The notes: generated by a model not told the origin, from the sequence alone. 31,944 bases of DNA from JAWXUT01 sp044426075 (GCA_044426075.1 JAWXUT010000007.1:1-31944), one strand, 5' to 3'; positions 1 to 7,211 are shown, counted from the stretch's first letter. Translations and numbers: made by a program.

Positions 1-605
1 CAGCACAATTAAAAAAGGCCCACGAAATGGGCGTTGAAATTGGTATGGTTATTGGAGGCGGAAACTTTTGGCGTGGCAGACAAGGTGGCGGAATGGACAG
101 AACCACAGCCGACCATATGGGAATGCTTGCAACAGTTATAAATAGTTTAGCAATGCAAGATGTATTGGAGCACGCTGGTGTTGATACAAGAGTGCAAACT
201 GCGTTAACAATTACAGAAGTTGCAGAACCTTATATTATGCGTAGGGCAATTAGACATCTTTCTAAAGGAAGAGTAGTTATTTTTGGTTGCGGAACGGGTA
301 ATCCATATTTTACAACAGATACAGCGGCAGCTTTACGTGCAGCTGAAATAGAAGCGGATGCTATATTGCTAGCAAAAAATATTGACGGCATATATGATTC
401 AGATCCAAAGGTAAACCCAAATGCAAAAAAATTAGAAACAATTTCTTATTTAGACTTTATTAGTCAAGGTTTAACTGCAATGGATATTACAGCAGTTAGC
501 TTGTGTAAAGATAACAATATTCCAATTATAGCTTTTGGCCTTAGTGAAGAAAATAGCATTATAAATGCAGTTCTTGGTAACACAAACGGCACAATAATTA
601 AATAA
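1..605 (+). CDS. pyrH: UMP kinase, 5' end outside the window
   Basis: Phosphorylates UMP to UDP with ATP in cytosolic pyrimidine nucleotide synthesis. The reading frame is open from base 3, so the first visible methionine (base 27) is internal and the N-terminal phosphate-binding part lies upstream. Seen: GGGNFWRG (bacterial UMP kinases have GGGNIWRG), then MDRTTADHMGMLATVINSLA, the highly conserved PyrH segment, then FGCGTGNPYFTTDTAAALRA and LAKNIDGIYDSDP of the amino-acid-kinase fold, and a C-terminal ITAVSLCKDNNIPI region. About 200 of the usual 235-245 residues are present. The gene stops 14 nt before a strong hairpin terminator, so it ends its operon; frr normally follows pyrH in Firmicutes and is not here. 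Identification is very secure. Confidence 0.97.
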   Translation, partial: AQLKKAHEMGVEIGMVIGGGNFWRGRQGGGMDRTTADHMGMLATVINSLAMQDVLEHAGVDTRVQTALTITEVAEPYIMRRAIRHLSKGRVVIFGCGTGNPYFTTDTAAALRAAEIEADAILLAKNIDGIYDSDPKVNPNAKKLETISYLDFISQGLTAMDITAVSLCKDNNIPIIAFGLSEENSIINAVLGNTNGTIIK

Positions 606-618
606 TTAAACTTAATAC

Positions 619-658
619 AACACAAAAAAGCTTGCCAATCGGCAAGCTTTTTTGTGTT
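619..658. terminator. Two-way intrinsic terminator between pyrH and htrA
   Basis: A perfect 18-bp inverted repeat, AACACAAAAAAGCTTGCC (619-636) with GGCAAGCTTTTTTGTGTT (641-658), has a 4-nt loop. The stem carries an A6 run on its left arm and a T6 run on its right arm, so it has a GC-rich core and U tract on both strands. It sits between the convergent ends of pyrH (605) and the htrA-like gene (673) and can stop both. Confidence 0.93.
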
Positions 659-672
659 ATGTATAAATGATT

Positions 673-1884
673 TTATGCGATATATCCGTACACATATTGC
701 GTAAGTGTTATAGTCACAGTAAGGTCTTCTTGTGTTGTTGTTTGTTGGTTACCCCAAAATCCAGTATATGTTGTGGTGAGGCGAATCAATGATATTGTAA
801 CAGTATCACCAATTGATAGCGAACTTAAAATTGCATCTATACTTGTTGTTTCTGTTACAGTGTAGCCGTTTATGCTATATATGTAATCTCCAACTTCTAA
901 TTGACCATAAGCGCAACCATATTCACTGACTTCAGACACATATAGATAATAGTTAGTATAATTTTCTGTGTATGTAGATGTAGTGATGTCTAGTAGAAAC
1001 TTGCCTTCCATATATCCTAACCCACCATATGCGTTGCTAGAGTCATTTGCAGTTGTAATTATGCTACTTGCAATCTCTATAACCGAATCAATTGGAATCG
1101 CAAAGCCTATGTTATCTACGCTGTCGCCAGAAGCTTTAGCATTAATTATTCCTATTAATGAACCGTTTGAATCGAACATTCCACCACCAGAGTTTCCACT
1201 ATTTATAGCAGCATCAGTTTGAATTAATTCAAGAGTTGTGTTGTTTACACTTACATATCGCTCCAATCCACTGACAATGCCAGTTGATATTGAACCACCT
1301 AAGGTTCCTAGAGGGTTACCAATAATAATTGTATCTTCACCAAGTTGTAGAGGCGCATCATCTAGGCTTCTAATTGTAGCAACACATATATCTGAATACG
1401 CAGCAATTCTCAAAACTGCAACATCTTGGTCGCCTAATCCGCCTACAAAGGTTGCTGTGTAAGAATCGCCACTTGTGTTTGTGATATATATTGATTGTGC
1501 ATCTTCTACTACGTGATTGCAAGTAACGATATAGGCATAATTGTCTGAAACAGAAATTATAACGCCGCTTCCCATACTTGTTCCGCTAGATAGTGTTGAT
1601 GTTATATCTACAACGGAATCACGCACTTCTGCAATTGTTGTAACTAAATCGCTTGTTGTTCCAACAGATACACTTTCTATTACTACTGAACTGCCAACAT
1701 CATTATTTTCTGTGCTAGATGAGCTGCTGCTGGATGAATCAGTACTACTTGTATCGTCATCAGTCACTCTGCCTGTATCGCTTGAATAACTATCTAACTC
1801 TTCTGTTGAACAGCCAACAAGTACTAAAGATAGCGATAATACAAGTATTAACATAATAATTGATAATTTTTTGGTAATTTTCAT
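673..1884 (-). CDS. HtrA/DegP-like S1C serine protease lipoprotein
   Basis: Envelope serine protease/chaperone of the HtrA type, probably degrading misfolded exported proteins. With the start at 1884 it has 403 residues. The N-terminus is a lipoprotein signal (basic MKITKK, hydrophobic stretch, lipobox LVGC, lipidated Cys25). A Ser/Thr/Asp-rich linker (about residues 30-65, including eight serines in a row) follows. The trypsin-like domain shows His124 (TCNHVV), Asp154 (DQDVAV) and Ser232 (NSGNSGGGM), plus GNPLGTLGGSISTGIVSGLE, a hallmark of HtrA. A single C-terminal PDZ-like domain (about 290-390) contains LEVGDYIYSINGYTV. An in-frame ATG 12 nt upstream exists, but the only SD (GGAG) lies between the two ATGs, favouring 1884. 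It is a monocistronic gene, convergent with pyrH. No regulator neighbours it. Confidence 0.93.
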   Translation of the reverse strand: MKITKKLSIIMLILVLSLSLVLVGCSTEELDSYSSDTGRVTDDDTSSTDSSSSSSSSTENNDVGSSVVIESVSVGTTSDLVTTIAEVRDSVVDITSTLSSGTSMGSGVIISVSDNYAYIVTCNHVVEDAQSIYITNTSGDSYTATFVGGLGDQDVAVLRIAAYSDICVATIRSLDDAPLQLGEDTIIIGNPLGTLGGSISTGIVSGLERYVSVNNTTLELIQTDAAINSGNSGGGMFDSNGSLIGIINAKASGDSVDNIGFAIPIDSVIEIASSIITTANDSSNAYGGLGYMEGKFLLDITTSTYTENYTNYYLYVSEVSEYGCAYGQLEVGDYIYSINGYTVTETTSIDAILSSLSIGDTVTISLIRLTTTYTGFWGNQQTTTQEDLTVTITLTQYVYGYIA

Positions 1885-1944
1885 TTGCCACTCCATTAAA
1901 TTTATATTTACATTCTACACCGCATAGGTGAAATTTATGTGAAA

Positions 1945-1973
1945 ATTATATCATATATTGTCAAGGATATTAA
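1945..1973 (-). promoter_or_regulatory. Candidate sigma-A promoter of the htrA-like gene
   Basis: On the minus strand TTAATA (1973-1968) is followed by a 17-bp spacer and a perfect TATAAT (1950-1945). Expected transcription start is near 1938, giving a leader of about 54 nt that contains the SD. A TTGACA (1964-1959) also lies here but is only 8 bp from TATAAT, so it cannot be the partner -35. The leader holds a short inverted repeat CACC-N5-GGTG at 1918-1930. Confidence 0.5.
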
Positions 1974-1992
1974 ATATTTTTATGTTTATTTG

Positions 1993-2020
1993 TTGACTTT
2001 TAAATTATTGCCAGTATATT
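1993..2020 (+). promoter_or_regulatory. Candidate promoter of the spoIIA operon
   Basis: TTGACT (1993-1998), a 16-bp spacer and TATATT (2015-2020) resemble a sigma-A promoter, placing transcription start near 2027 and leaving a leader of about 90 nt before spoIIAA. In Bacillus the spoIIA operon is read by sigma-H with Spo0A; I do not see a convincing sigma-H site or a clean Spo0A box, so the true promoter remains uncertain. Confidence 0.4.
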
Positions 2021-2118
2021 AATTTGTATCTTTATTAGACAGTAACTTACAAAAATTATTATTTTTCTACAACGATTTTGCGCTATTATGGTAGAGCAAT
2101 ATATTTTTGGAGGTAATT

Positions 2119-2421
2119 TTGAAATACAGAGTTTTTGACGGTGCGCTTTATATAGCTTTAGAAGGAGAATTAGATCAACTAACCGCACCAATTTTAAAAA
2201 AAGCAATAGATAAGTTGATTTCAAACACAGAATACAACAAAATTGTACTAGATTTAAGCGAGATGACTTTTATGGACAGTACGGGTGTTGGGCTAATTAT
2301 GGGCAGATATAAACTAGCAAGGCAACTAAGCAAGTTTATCCTTATTAAGGCACCAACAAAATCGGTAGATAAGGTATTGCAAGTAAGCGGTATCTATTCA
2401 ATAATACAAAAAATTAAGTGA
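2119..2421 (+). CDS. spoIIAA: Anti-sigma-F factor antagonist SpoIIAA
   Basis: A STAS-domain protein that, when dephosphorylated by SpoIIE, binds SpoIIAB and releases sigma F in the forespore. It is 100 residues with the chosen TTG start at 2119, five nt after a GGAGG SD (2109-2113). The frame also opens with TTG at 2107, but that codon overlaps the SD itself. The phosphoacceptor segment is LDLSEMTFMDSTGVGLIMGR; Ser54 of DSTG corresponds to the regulated serine (Ser58 in B. subtilis). First gene of the conserved spoIIAA-spoIIAB-sigF operon, 6 nt before spoIIAB. The UUG start is the only non-AUG start in this operon. Identification is secure from sequence and context. Confidence 0.95.
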   Translation: MKYRVFDGALYIALEGELDQLTAPILKKAIDKLISNTEYNKIVLDLSEMTFMDSTGVGLIMGRYKLARQLSKFILIKAPTKSVDKVLQVSGIYSIIQKIK

Positions 2422-2427
2422 GGAAAT

Positions 2428-2847
2428 ATGGATAATATTACATTAGTAGTAAAATCAATGCCAATAAACAATGGGCTAGTTCGCGCAGTAGTTGCTTCAT
2501 ATGCGGGGCGATTAAATCCAACAATGGAAGTCTTAAGTGATATAAAAACCGCTGTTTCGGAAGCTGTGACCAACGCAATTATTCATGCATATGACGGCAG
2601 CGCAGATAATGACATATGTATAAATGCATCAATTGATGGCAACACTTTAGCTGTAAAGGTAACAGATTATGGCAAAGGTATATTAAACATTGTAGATGCA
2701 ATGCGCGATTTTTATACAACTAAATCCAGCGAAGAACGCAGCGGACTTGGATTCACAATAATGAGCAGTTTTATGGATTCAATTGATGTGAAATCTTCAG
2801 AGGGGGAAGGAACCACAGTTACACTTACCAAAAAATTAAGGGATTAG
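2428..2847 (+). CDS. spoIIAB: Anti-sigma-F factor / serine kinase SpoIIAB
   Basis: A GHKL-fold protein of 139 residues that sequesters sigma F in the predivisional and mother cell and phosphorylates SpoIIAA. The ATP site shows the N box with Glu45 and Asn49 (SEAVTNAIIHAY), the G1 box DYGKGI (80-85) and the G2 box GLGFT (106-110). The start follows GTGAGG with suitable spacing, and the gene fits tightly between spoIIAA and sigF. Family length is typical (about 140-146). The adjacency to SpoIIAA and SigF makes the assignment to SpoIIAB, rather than the related RsbW, secure. Confidence 0.96.
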   Translation: MDNITLVVKSMPINNGLVRAVVASYAGRLNPTMEVLSDIKTAVSEAVTNAIIHAYDGSADNDICINASIDGNTLAVKVTDYGKGILNIVDAMRDFYTTKSSEERSGLGFTIMSSFMDSIDVKSSEGEGTTVTLTKKLRD

Positions 2848-2854
2848 GTGGAGG

Positions 2855-3571
2855 ATGCTACAACAAGATGTCGTTTTGCAAAAGATTAAAGAAGCACAAT
2901 TGGGTTCTGAAGAGGCAAAAGCACTACTAGTTGAGCACAATATTCCACTTATTAAGAGTGTGGTTAGAAGATATCGCAACAAAATGATAGAATATGATGA
3001 CTTGATAGGGTTGGGAACACTGGGTTTAGTTAAAGCGATAAATAACTTTAATAGTGATTTTGGTGTGCAGTTTAGCACTTATGCTGTACCAATGATTGCG
3101 GGTGAAATCAAAAGATTTATTCGTGATGACGGCGCAATTAAAGTAAGCAGAAGCATAAAGTATGACGCTAAAAGAATAAACGCATATATGGATGAGTTTA
3201 GGCAAAGCGAGCAACGCGAACCCACAGTTGAAGAGATTGCAAAACATTTTGATATGGATATAAATAGTATAATGTTCACTTTAGAATCAGGCAAATATCC
3301 CATATCTATCAGTGCTGAAAATGACGAGGACGGATTGTGTCTTGCCGATAAGATTGCAGCAAAAGGCACACCAGAAGAAACAATTGACAAAATGCTTCTT
3401 AGAGATATTATTAAAAATTTACCAGATAGAGAGAAAAAAATTATAATCTTAAGGTATTTTAGAGATAAAACTCAAAGCGAAATTGCCCGCGAATTAAATG
3501 TAAGTCAAGTTCAGATATCGCGACTGGAGTCTAAAATAATAGCGCAAATGCGCGAACAATTAATTGTATAA
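2855..3571 (+). CDS. sigF: RNA polymerase sporulation sigma factor F
   Basis: First forespore-specific sigma factor; directs early forespore genes after asymmetric division. It has 238 residues. Region 2 spans about 47-92 (DDLIGLGTLGLVKAINNF, then VQFSTYAVPMIAGEIKRFIR and DDGAIKVSRS, all characteristic of SigF/SigG). Region 3 is about 105-165. Region 4.2 (about 206-226) has the helix-turn-helix TQSEIARELNVSQVQISRL. The ATG directly abuts GGAGG (2850-2854), leaving no spacer; the slightly upstream AGGTGG may act as the SD, so initiation may be weak or depend on coupling to spoIIAB (stop codon 8 nt upstream). Position after spoIIAB distinguishes it from sigma G. Likely product activity is set by SpoIIAA and SpoIIAB. 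Confidence 0.96.
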   Translation: MLQQDVVLQKIKEAQLGSEEAKALLVEHNIPLIKSVVRRYRNKMIEYDDLIGLGTLGLVKAINNFNSDFGVQFSTYAVPMIAGEIKRFIRDDGAIKVSRSIKYDAKRINAYMDEFRQSEQREPTVEEIAKHFDMDINSIMFTLESGKYPISISAENDEDGLCLADKIAAKGTPEETIDKMLLRDIIKNLPDREKKIIILRYFRDKTQSEIARELNVSQVQISRLESKIIAQMREQLIV

Positions 3572-3573
3572 TC

Positions 3574-3602
3574 GTATAAATAATCCTCTTTTGTCTATGC
3601 TA
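3574..3602 (+). promoter_or_regulatory. Possible sigma-G-type promoter for the spoVA genes
   Basis: GTATA (3574-3578), a 17-bp spacer and TATGCTA (3596-3602) partly match the B. subtilis sigma-G consensus as I recall it (GHATR, 17-18 bp, CATHHTA): the -35 fits fully, the -10 at five of seven positions. Expected transcription start is about 3609, inside the SD of the small open frame. spoVA is read by sigma G in Bacillus, which makes the site plausible, but the match alone is weak in AT-rich DNA. Confidence 0.3.
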
Positions 3603-3619
3603 AACAAAGGAGGATTTTT
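3582..3619 (+). terminator. Hairpin with T tail that includes the SD of the next open frame
   Basis: AATCCTCTTTTGT (3582-3594) can pair with ACAAAGGAGGATT (3604-3616) as 13 bp with one G-U pair and a 9-nt loop; TTTTT covers 3615-3619. The right arm contains AAAGGAGG, the SD of the open frame at 3620. On a transcript reading through from sigF this could act as a weak terminator and also hide the SD. Stem is AT-rich, so termination would be partial at best. Confidence 0.5.
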
Positions 3620-3703
3620 ATGGAAATCTTTTATAAAGAATATGTAGAATACGAAGAAGTTTATCTTCCAATTAAAGCGGTGGAGGTAAATGAAATTGGT
3701 TGA
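3620..3703 (+). CDS. Small 27-residue open frame upstream of spoVAC
   Basis: I do not recognise this product. ATG at 3620 follows a near-perfect SD (AAAGGAGG, 3606-3613) with a 6-nt gap, the best SD in this part of the window. The 27 residues begin MEIFYKEYVEYEEVYLP and are rich in Glu and Tyr (six Glu, five Tyr-type aromatics plus Phe), with no membrane segment. It overlaps the spoVAC start (3690) by 14 nt in another frame, so its translation would carry ribosomes onto spoVAC, whose own SD (GGTGGAGG) lies inside this frame. It may be a leader peptide that couples or tunes SpoVAC translation, or a genuine small sporulation protein. A chance frame is the alternative, but the SD strength argues against it. 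Confidence 0.55.
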   Translation: MEIFYKEYVEYEEVYLPIKAVEVNEIG

Positions 3704-4154
3704 GCCAAATAAGGAATATAAAAAAATAGTACACGACAATGCTCCGCCAAGCAGACATTTAAGCACAATGTTAAGAGCGTTTTTTGTGGGTGGTTTTATA
3801 TGTTGCTTGGGTCAAGCTTTTAATGACATTTATTCATATTTTTTGCCAGAAATGCTAAATGCCGATATTGCATCAATTGTAACGCTAACTTTAATATTAA
3901 TTACCGCTATTTTAACGGGATTTGGTATTTACGACAAAATAGGAAATTTTGCGGGTGCTGGTTCAATCGTGCCCATAACTGGATTTGCAAATTCAGTGGT
4001 TTCATCTGCAATTGAACACAAACGAGAGGGCGTTGTAATGGGGCTTTGTGCAAATATGTTTACGGTTGCGGGTCCAGTGATAGTTTTTGGCATAAGCAGT
4101 TCAATTGTTGTCGGAATTATTGTAATGATATTTAGGGGGGCTTTTGGTGGATGA
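3690..4154 (+). CDS. spoVAC: Stage V sporulation protein AC
   Basis: Membrane component of the SpoVA channel, which moves Ca-dipicolinic acid into the forespore and releases it at germination; SpoVAC acts as a mechanosensitive channel in B. subtilis. The 154-residue protein has a polar N-terminus followed by about four hydrophobic segments (roughly 28-50, 58-80, 85-108 and 112-150). Family signatures: FVGGFICCLGQAFNDIY and GAGSIVPITGFANSVVSSA. Start ATG at 3690 has the SD GGTGGAGG. The stop overlaps the spoVAD start as ATGA, so the two are translationally coupled. It lies directly downstream of sigF, as in Bacillus, but spoVAA and spoVAB are missing, leaving the clostridial three-gene spoVAC-D-E set. 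Confidence 0.95.
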   Translation: MKLVEPNKEYKKIVHDNAPPSRHLSTMLRAFFVGGFICCLGQAFNDIYSYFLPEMLNADIASIVTLTLILITAILTGFGIYDKIGNFAGAGSIVPITGFANSVVSSAIEHKREGVVMGLCANMFTVAGPVIVFGISSSIVVGIIVMIFRGAFGG

Positions 4155-5155
4155 AAAAGGGCACAATATTCTTTAAAAATCCTATATATATTATGGATAC
4201 CGCTACAATTGCAGGACCCAAAGAGGCGGAAGGCCCATTGTGTAAATATTTTGACAAAACAATTAGTGATGATCTGTTGGGCCAAAAAAGTCACGAAGAG
4301 GCTGAGATAAAAATGCACGAAAGTGTAATAAAATATCTTCTCAACAAAACCAATTTACAAGAAGATGATATTGATTTAGCGCTGTCTGGTGACTTAATGG
4401 ATGAAATAGTGGGAAGCAATTACGCTATGCGTGAATTATCTATGCCATTTTTTGGTATTTATAACGCTTGTGCAACTTTTGGCGAGGCATTAATTTTGGG
4501 GTCATTGGCACTAGAATCACAACATATGAACAATATTATTTGTTCTACTACAAGTCACTTTTCAACAGCAGAGAGGCAATATAGATTTCCACTTGAGCTT
4601 GGCAATCAAAGAACGCCACTATCGCAGTGGACTGCAACGGGTGCGGGCGCAACACTGTTAAACACAAAAAGCGGAAAGGTTAAAATTGAGAGCGCAACAA
4701 TTGGGCGCGTAATTGACTATGGTCTAACGGACGCAAATGATATGGGGGCAGCTATGGCACCCGCAGCATATGACACTATGCTTAGGCATTTTAAGGATAC
4801 TGGGCGCAGCCCCAATTACTATGATTTAATTGTAACTGGCGATTTAGCAGAAACTGGAAGCAAGCTTTTGCGAATTTTAATGAAACAAGAAAACATCGTT
4901 TTGGGTAACAATTATAACGATTGTGGGATACTATTATACAACAGAATGGCACAAAAGGTGGAGCAAGGTGGCAGTGGAGCGGCTTGCAACAATCTTGTGT
5001 TTAACAGCTATATATATAAATCAATGCTCAAAAATAAGTATAACAAAGTGTTGTTATTGCCAACGGGTGCGCTTATGTCAAAGACAATTGGATTGCAAGG
5101 TGAAAGCGTGCCAACTATTTGTCATGCAGTAAGTTTTGAACGAGTAAAGGGGTGA
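4151..5155 (+). CDS. spoVAD: Stage V sporulation protein AD
   Basis: Soluble, thiolase-fold protein that binds dipicolinic acid and works on the cytosolic face of the SpoVA channel. The 334 residues show the SpoVAD pattern: N-terminal KGTIFFKNPIYIMDTATIAG, PFFGIYNACATFGEALILGS (the pseudo-active-site region of the thiolase fold with a Cys), STAERQYRFPLELGNQRTP, and a C-terminal LLLPTGALMSKT. Length is typical. The start overlaps the spoVAC stop by 4 nt, and spoVAE follows after 3 nt. A 69-codon open frame inside this gene is a shadow. Confidence 0.96.
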   Translation: MKKGTIFFKNPIYIMDTATIAGPKEAEGPLCKYFDKTISDDLLGQKSHEEAEIKMHESVIKYLLNKTNLQEDDIDLALSGDLMDEIVGSNYAMRELSMPFFGIYNACATFGEALILGSLALESQHMNNIICSTTSHFSTAERQYRFPLELGNQRTPLSQWTATGAGATLLNTKSGKVKIESATIGRVIDYGLTDANDMGAAMAPAAYDTMLRHFKDTGRSPNYYDLIVTGDLAETGSKLLRILMKQENIVLGNNYNDCGILLYNRMAQKVEQGGSGAACNNLVFNSYIYKSMLKNKYNKVLLLPTGALMSKTIGLQGESVPTICHAVSFERVKG

Positions 5156-5158
5156 AAA

Positions 5159-5530
5159 ATGCTGGAATATTTAGCTAATTATGCGCAAGTTTTTTTAGTT
5201 GGAGGCGCAATATGCGTGTTGGGTCAGATACTAATTAATACAACAAAGATGACATCTGCAAGGATATTAGTTTTGTTTATGTTGGTGGGAGTATTGCTAG
5301 AAACCGTAGGTGTTTACAAATATATAGTTGAATTTGGTATGGCGGGTGCCACTGTGCCTATATGTGGTTTTGGCAGTGGTTTAGCAAGAGGTGCAATAGA
5401 CGGTGCGCTTGAAAGTGGTCTGCTTGGTGCAATAACTGGTGGTATTCAAGCTGTTTCTGCGGGAATTGCGGGTGTTATATTCCTAGCTTTTGTAATAGGA
5501 TTGATGTCATCTTCAAAGACAAAAACATAG
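5159..5530 (+). CDS. spoVAE: Stage V sporulation protein AE (SpoVAEb type)
   Basis: Third SpoVA channel component, an integral membrane protein of 123 residues with about four hydrophobic segments and almost no soluble part. Signatures are VGGAICVLGQILINTTK near the N-terminus and AGATVPICGFGSGLARGAI near the middle. These mirror the FVGGFICCLGQ and GSIVPITGF motifs of SpoVAC, reflecting their common fold. The SD GGGGTG overlaps the spoVAD stop, giving tight coupling. No terminator is evident before pepP, so spoVA transcription may run on into pepP-efp. Confidence 0.93.
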   Translation: MLEYLANYAQVFLVGGAICVLGQILINTTKMTSARILVLFMLVGVLLETVGVYKYIVEFGMAGATVPICGFGSGLARGAIDGALESGLLGAITGGIQAVSAGIAGVIFLAFVIGLMSSSKTKT

Positions 5531-5536
5531 AAATTA

Positions 5537-5565
5537 TTGACAATTTTAAATAGTAATGCTACAAT
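5537..5565 (+). promoter_or_regulatory. Strong sigma-A promoter of pepP, leaderless geometry
   Basis: TTGACA (5537-5542), a 17-bp spacer and TACAAT (5560-5565) make a near-consensus sigma-A promoter. Only six nt separate the -10 from the pepP ATG at 5572, so transcription should start on or within a base or two of the start codon. Confidence 0.8.
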
Positions 5566-5571
5566 AAACGT

Positions 5572-6618
5572 ATGGAAAACTTATTTAAAAAATGCGATAT
5601 TGCAATTATAACATCACCTTCAAATTTGTTCTATTTTACTGGATACAACAATGCCGATGCTATAGTTTTGCTTTCACAAAAGGAAAAATTTTATATTACA
5701 GACAAACGTTCAACAGAAGAGGCCAAAGAAGTGCTTGTTGGTTGGACGATTGTGGACTGCGGCAGTAATGGATATTCATATACAGCAATGGCAATAATTA
5801 ACAGCAAACGCTGTTGTGGTGTCGGTTATGAACACGGCATAATTCTCCACTCCACATATTGCGAGTTGGTTGAATATGGTTGGTCTGAACTTAATTTTGT
5901 AGATATTTCGGATGAAATCATTGATTTGCGAGCGATAAAAACACAAAAAGAACTGGATAACATTAAATTTGCGCAAGCAATTACAGATAGCGCTTTTTCA
6001 TATATAGTTAAAGAATTGAAAACTGGTATATCGGAAATCGAGGTGTCATCAAAACTCAATTCATATATTTATTCTAAAGGTGCAACACTTGCGTTTGATA
6101 CAATTGTTGCGTTTGGCAGCAATACAAGCAGACCACACTCGCATCCAACGGACAATAAATTGCAAGAAAATGATGTTGTGTTAATCGATTTTGGTGCGAA
6201 ATTGTATGGTTTCTGCAGCGATATGACAAGAAGTTTTGCTGTTGGCACACCTACACAAGAGTATATTGAGATGTATAATCACGTTCTTAATGCGCAACTT
6301 GCGGCACTTGGTGGCGCAAAAGCTGGTATGACTGGCATTGAGTGTGATAAATTAAGCCGCGATTATTTTAAAAATCACGGGTTGTCAGAATATTTTACCC
6401 ATTCATTGGGGCACTCATTGGGTATTGATATTCACGAGTCTCCCAATTTAAATACTAGAAACGATAAACAGATTCCACTAAATGCGGTAACATCAATAGA
6501 GCCGGGGCTATATTTTGAGGGGAAATTCGGAATTCGCATAGAAGATATTGTAATTTTTAAAAATAATGGGGTAGAAAACTTGACAAATTCCAAAAAAACA
6601 AGGATAATAGAAGAGTAA
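5572..6618 (+). CDS. M24B Xaa-Pro aminopeptidase
   Basis: Cytosolic metalloaminopeptidase removing N-terminal residues before proline. Of 348 residues, about 1-125 form the creatinase N-terminal domain (SPSNLFYFTGYNNADAIVLL) and the rest the pita-bread catalytic domain. The five metal ligands are visible: Asp206 and Asp217 (LIDFGAKLYGFCSDMTRSF), His281 (SLGHSLGID), Glu310 (SIEPGLYF) and Glu324 (GIRIEDIV). Next to efp as in B. subtilis yqhT-efp, which supports the name; both genes bear on proline-containing proteins. There is no SD before the ATG and no later in-frame Met near the start, so translation probably begins on a leaderless mRNA from the promoter at 5537. Confidence 0.93.
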   Translation: MENLFKKCDIAIITSPSNLFYFTGYNNADAIVLLSQKEKFYITDKRSTEEAKEVLVGWTIVDCGSNGYSYTAMAIINSKRCCGVGYEHGIILHSTYCELVEYGWSELNFVDISDEIIDLRAIKTQKELDNIKFAQAITDSAFSYIVKELKTGISEIEVSSKLNSYIYSKGATLAFDTIVAFGSNTSRPHSHPTDNKLQENDVVLIDFGAKLYGFCSDMTRSFAVGTPTQEYIEMYNHVLNAQLAALGGAKAGMTGIECDKLSRDYFKNHGLSEYFTHSLGHSLGIDIHESPNLNTRNDKQIPLNAVTSIEPGLYFEGKFGIRIEDIVIFKNNGVENLTNSKKTRIIEE

Positions 6619-6647
6619 GAAATACATACGAAAATAGGAGAGTATTT

Positions 6648-7211
6648 ATGGCATATATTTTAGCTGGCGATTTCAGAAAAGGCGTAACCTTTGAGCTTGA
6701 CACATCTGTGCAAGTAGTAGTGGACTTCCAACACGTAAAACCTGGTAAGGGTGCTGCGTTTGTTCGTACAAAAATCCGCAACGTAATGACTGGTGGCGTT
6801 ATTGAAAGAACCTTTAACCCAAGTGAAAAATTTGAGCTTGCTCACATCGAAAGAAAGAAAATGACCTACAGCTATGCTGATGATGATTTATACTACTTTA
6901 TGGATAGTGAAACATTTGAATTTACACCAATGAACAAAGATTTGGTTGAGTATGCACTTAACTTTATTAAAGAAGAATCAACTGTTCAAGTAGCTTTTTA
7001 CAAGGATCTTCCATTCTCAGTAGAGCCAGAAAACTTTGTAGAATTACGTATAATTGATTGTGAACCAGGCGTTCCTGGTGCAACAGCACAACCTGGCAAT
7101 AAATCAGCAACACTAGAAACTGGTTATATTATCCAAGTTCCTTTATTTATTAATGCAGATGAAGTTATCCGTGTTGATACAAGAACTGGTACATATATGT
7201 CAAGAGCATAA
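6648..7211 (+). CDS. efp: Translation elongation factor P
   Basis: Binds between the P and E sites and relieves ribosomes stalled at polyproline. The 187 residues show the three-domain layout: KOW-like domain I with QHVKPGKGAAFVRTKIRN, where Lys34 at the loop tip is the residue modified in other bacteria, OB domain II, and OB domain III with GYIIQVPLFINADEVIRVDT and the ending YMSRA. The modification enzyme is not in this window, so whether Lys34 is modified is unknown. SD AGGAG precedes the ATG. It lies 29 nt after pepP and ends at a terminator, so it is probably cotranscribed with pepP. Confidence 0.97.
   Translation: MAYILAGDFRKGVTFELDTSVQVVVDFQHVKPGKGAAFVRTKIRNVMTGGVIERTFNPSEKFELAHIERKKMTYSYADDDLYYFMDSETFEFTPMNKDLVEYALNFIKEESTVQVAFYKDLPFSVEPENFVELRIIDCEPGVPGATAQPGNKSATLETGYIIQVPLFINADEVIRVDTRTGTYMSRA

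Noticed and set aside
968..1789. Three plus-strand open frames opposite the htrA-like gene
   Set aside because: They are antisense shadows of a clearly coding protease gene and have no SD.
1959..1964. TTGACA on the minus strand upstream of htrA
   Set aside because: Only 8 bp from TATAAT, so it cannot be the matching -35; TTAATA at 17 bp is the better candidate.
4923..5132. 69-codon frame inside spoVAD
   Set aside because: Out-of-frame shadow within a well-conserved gene.
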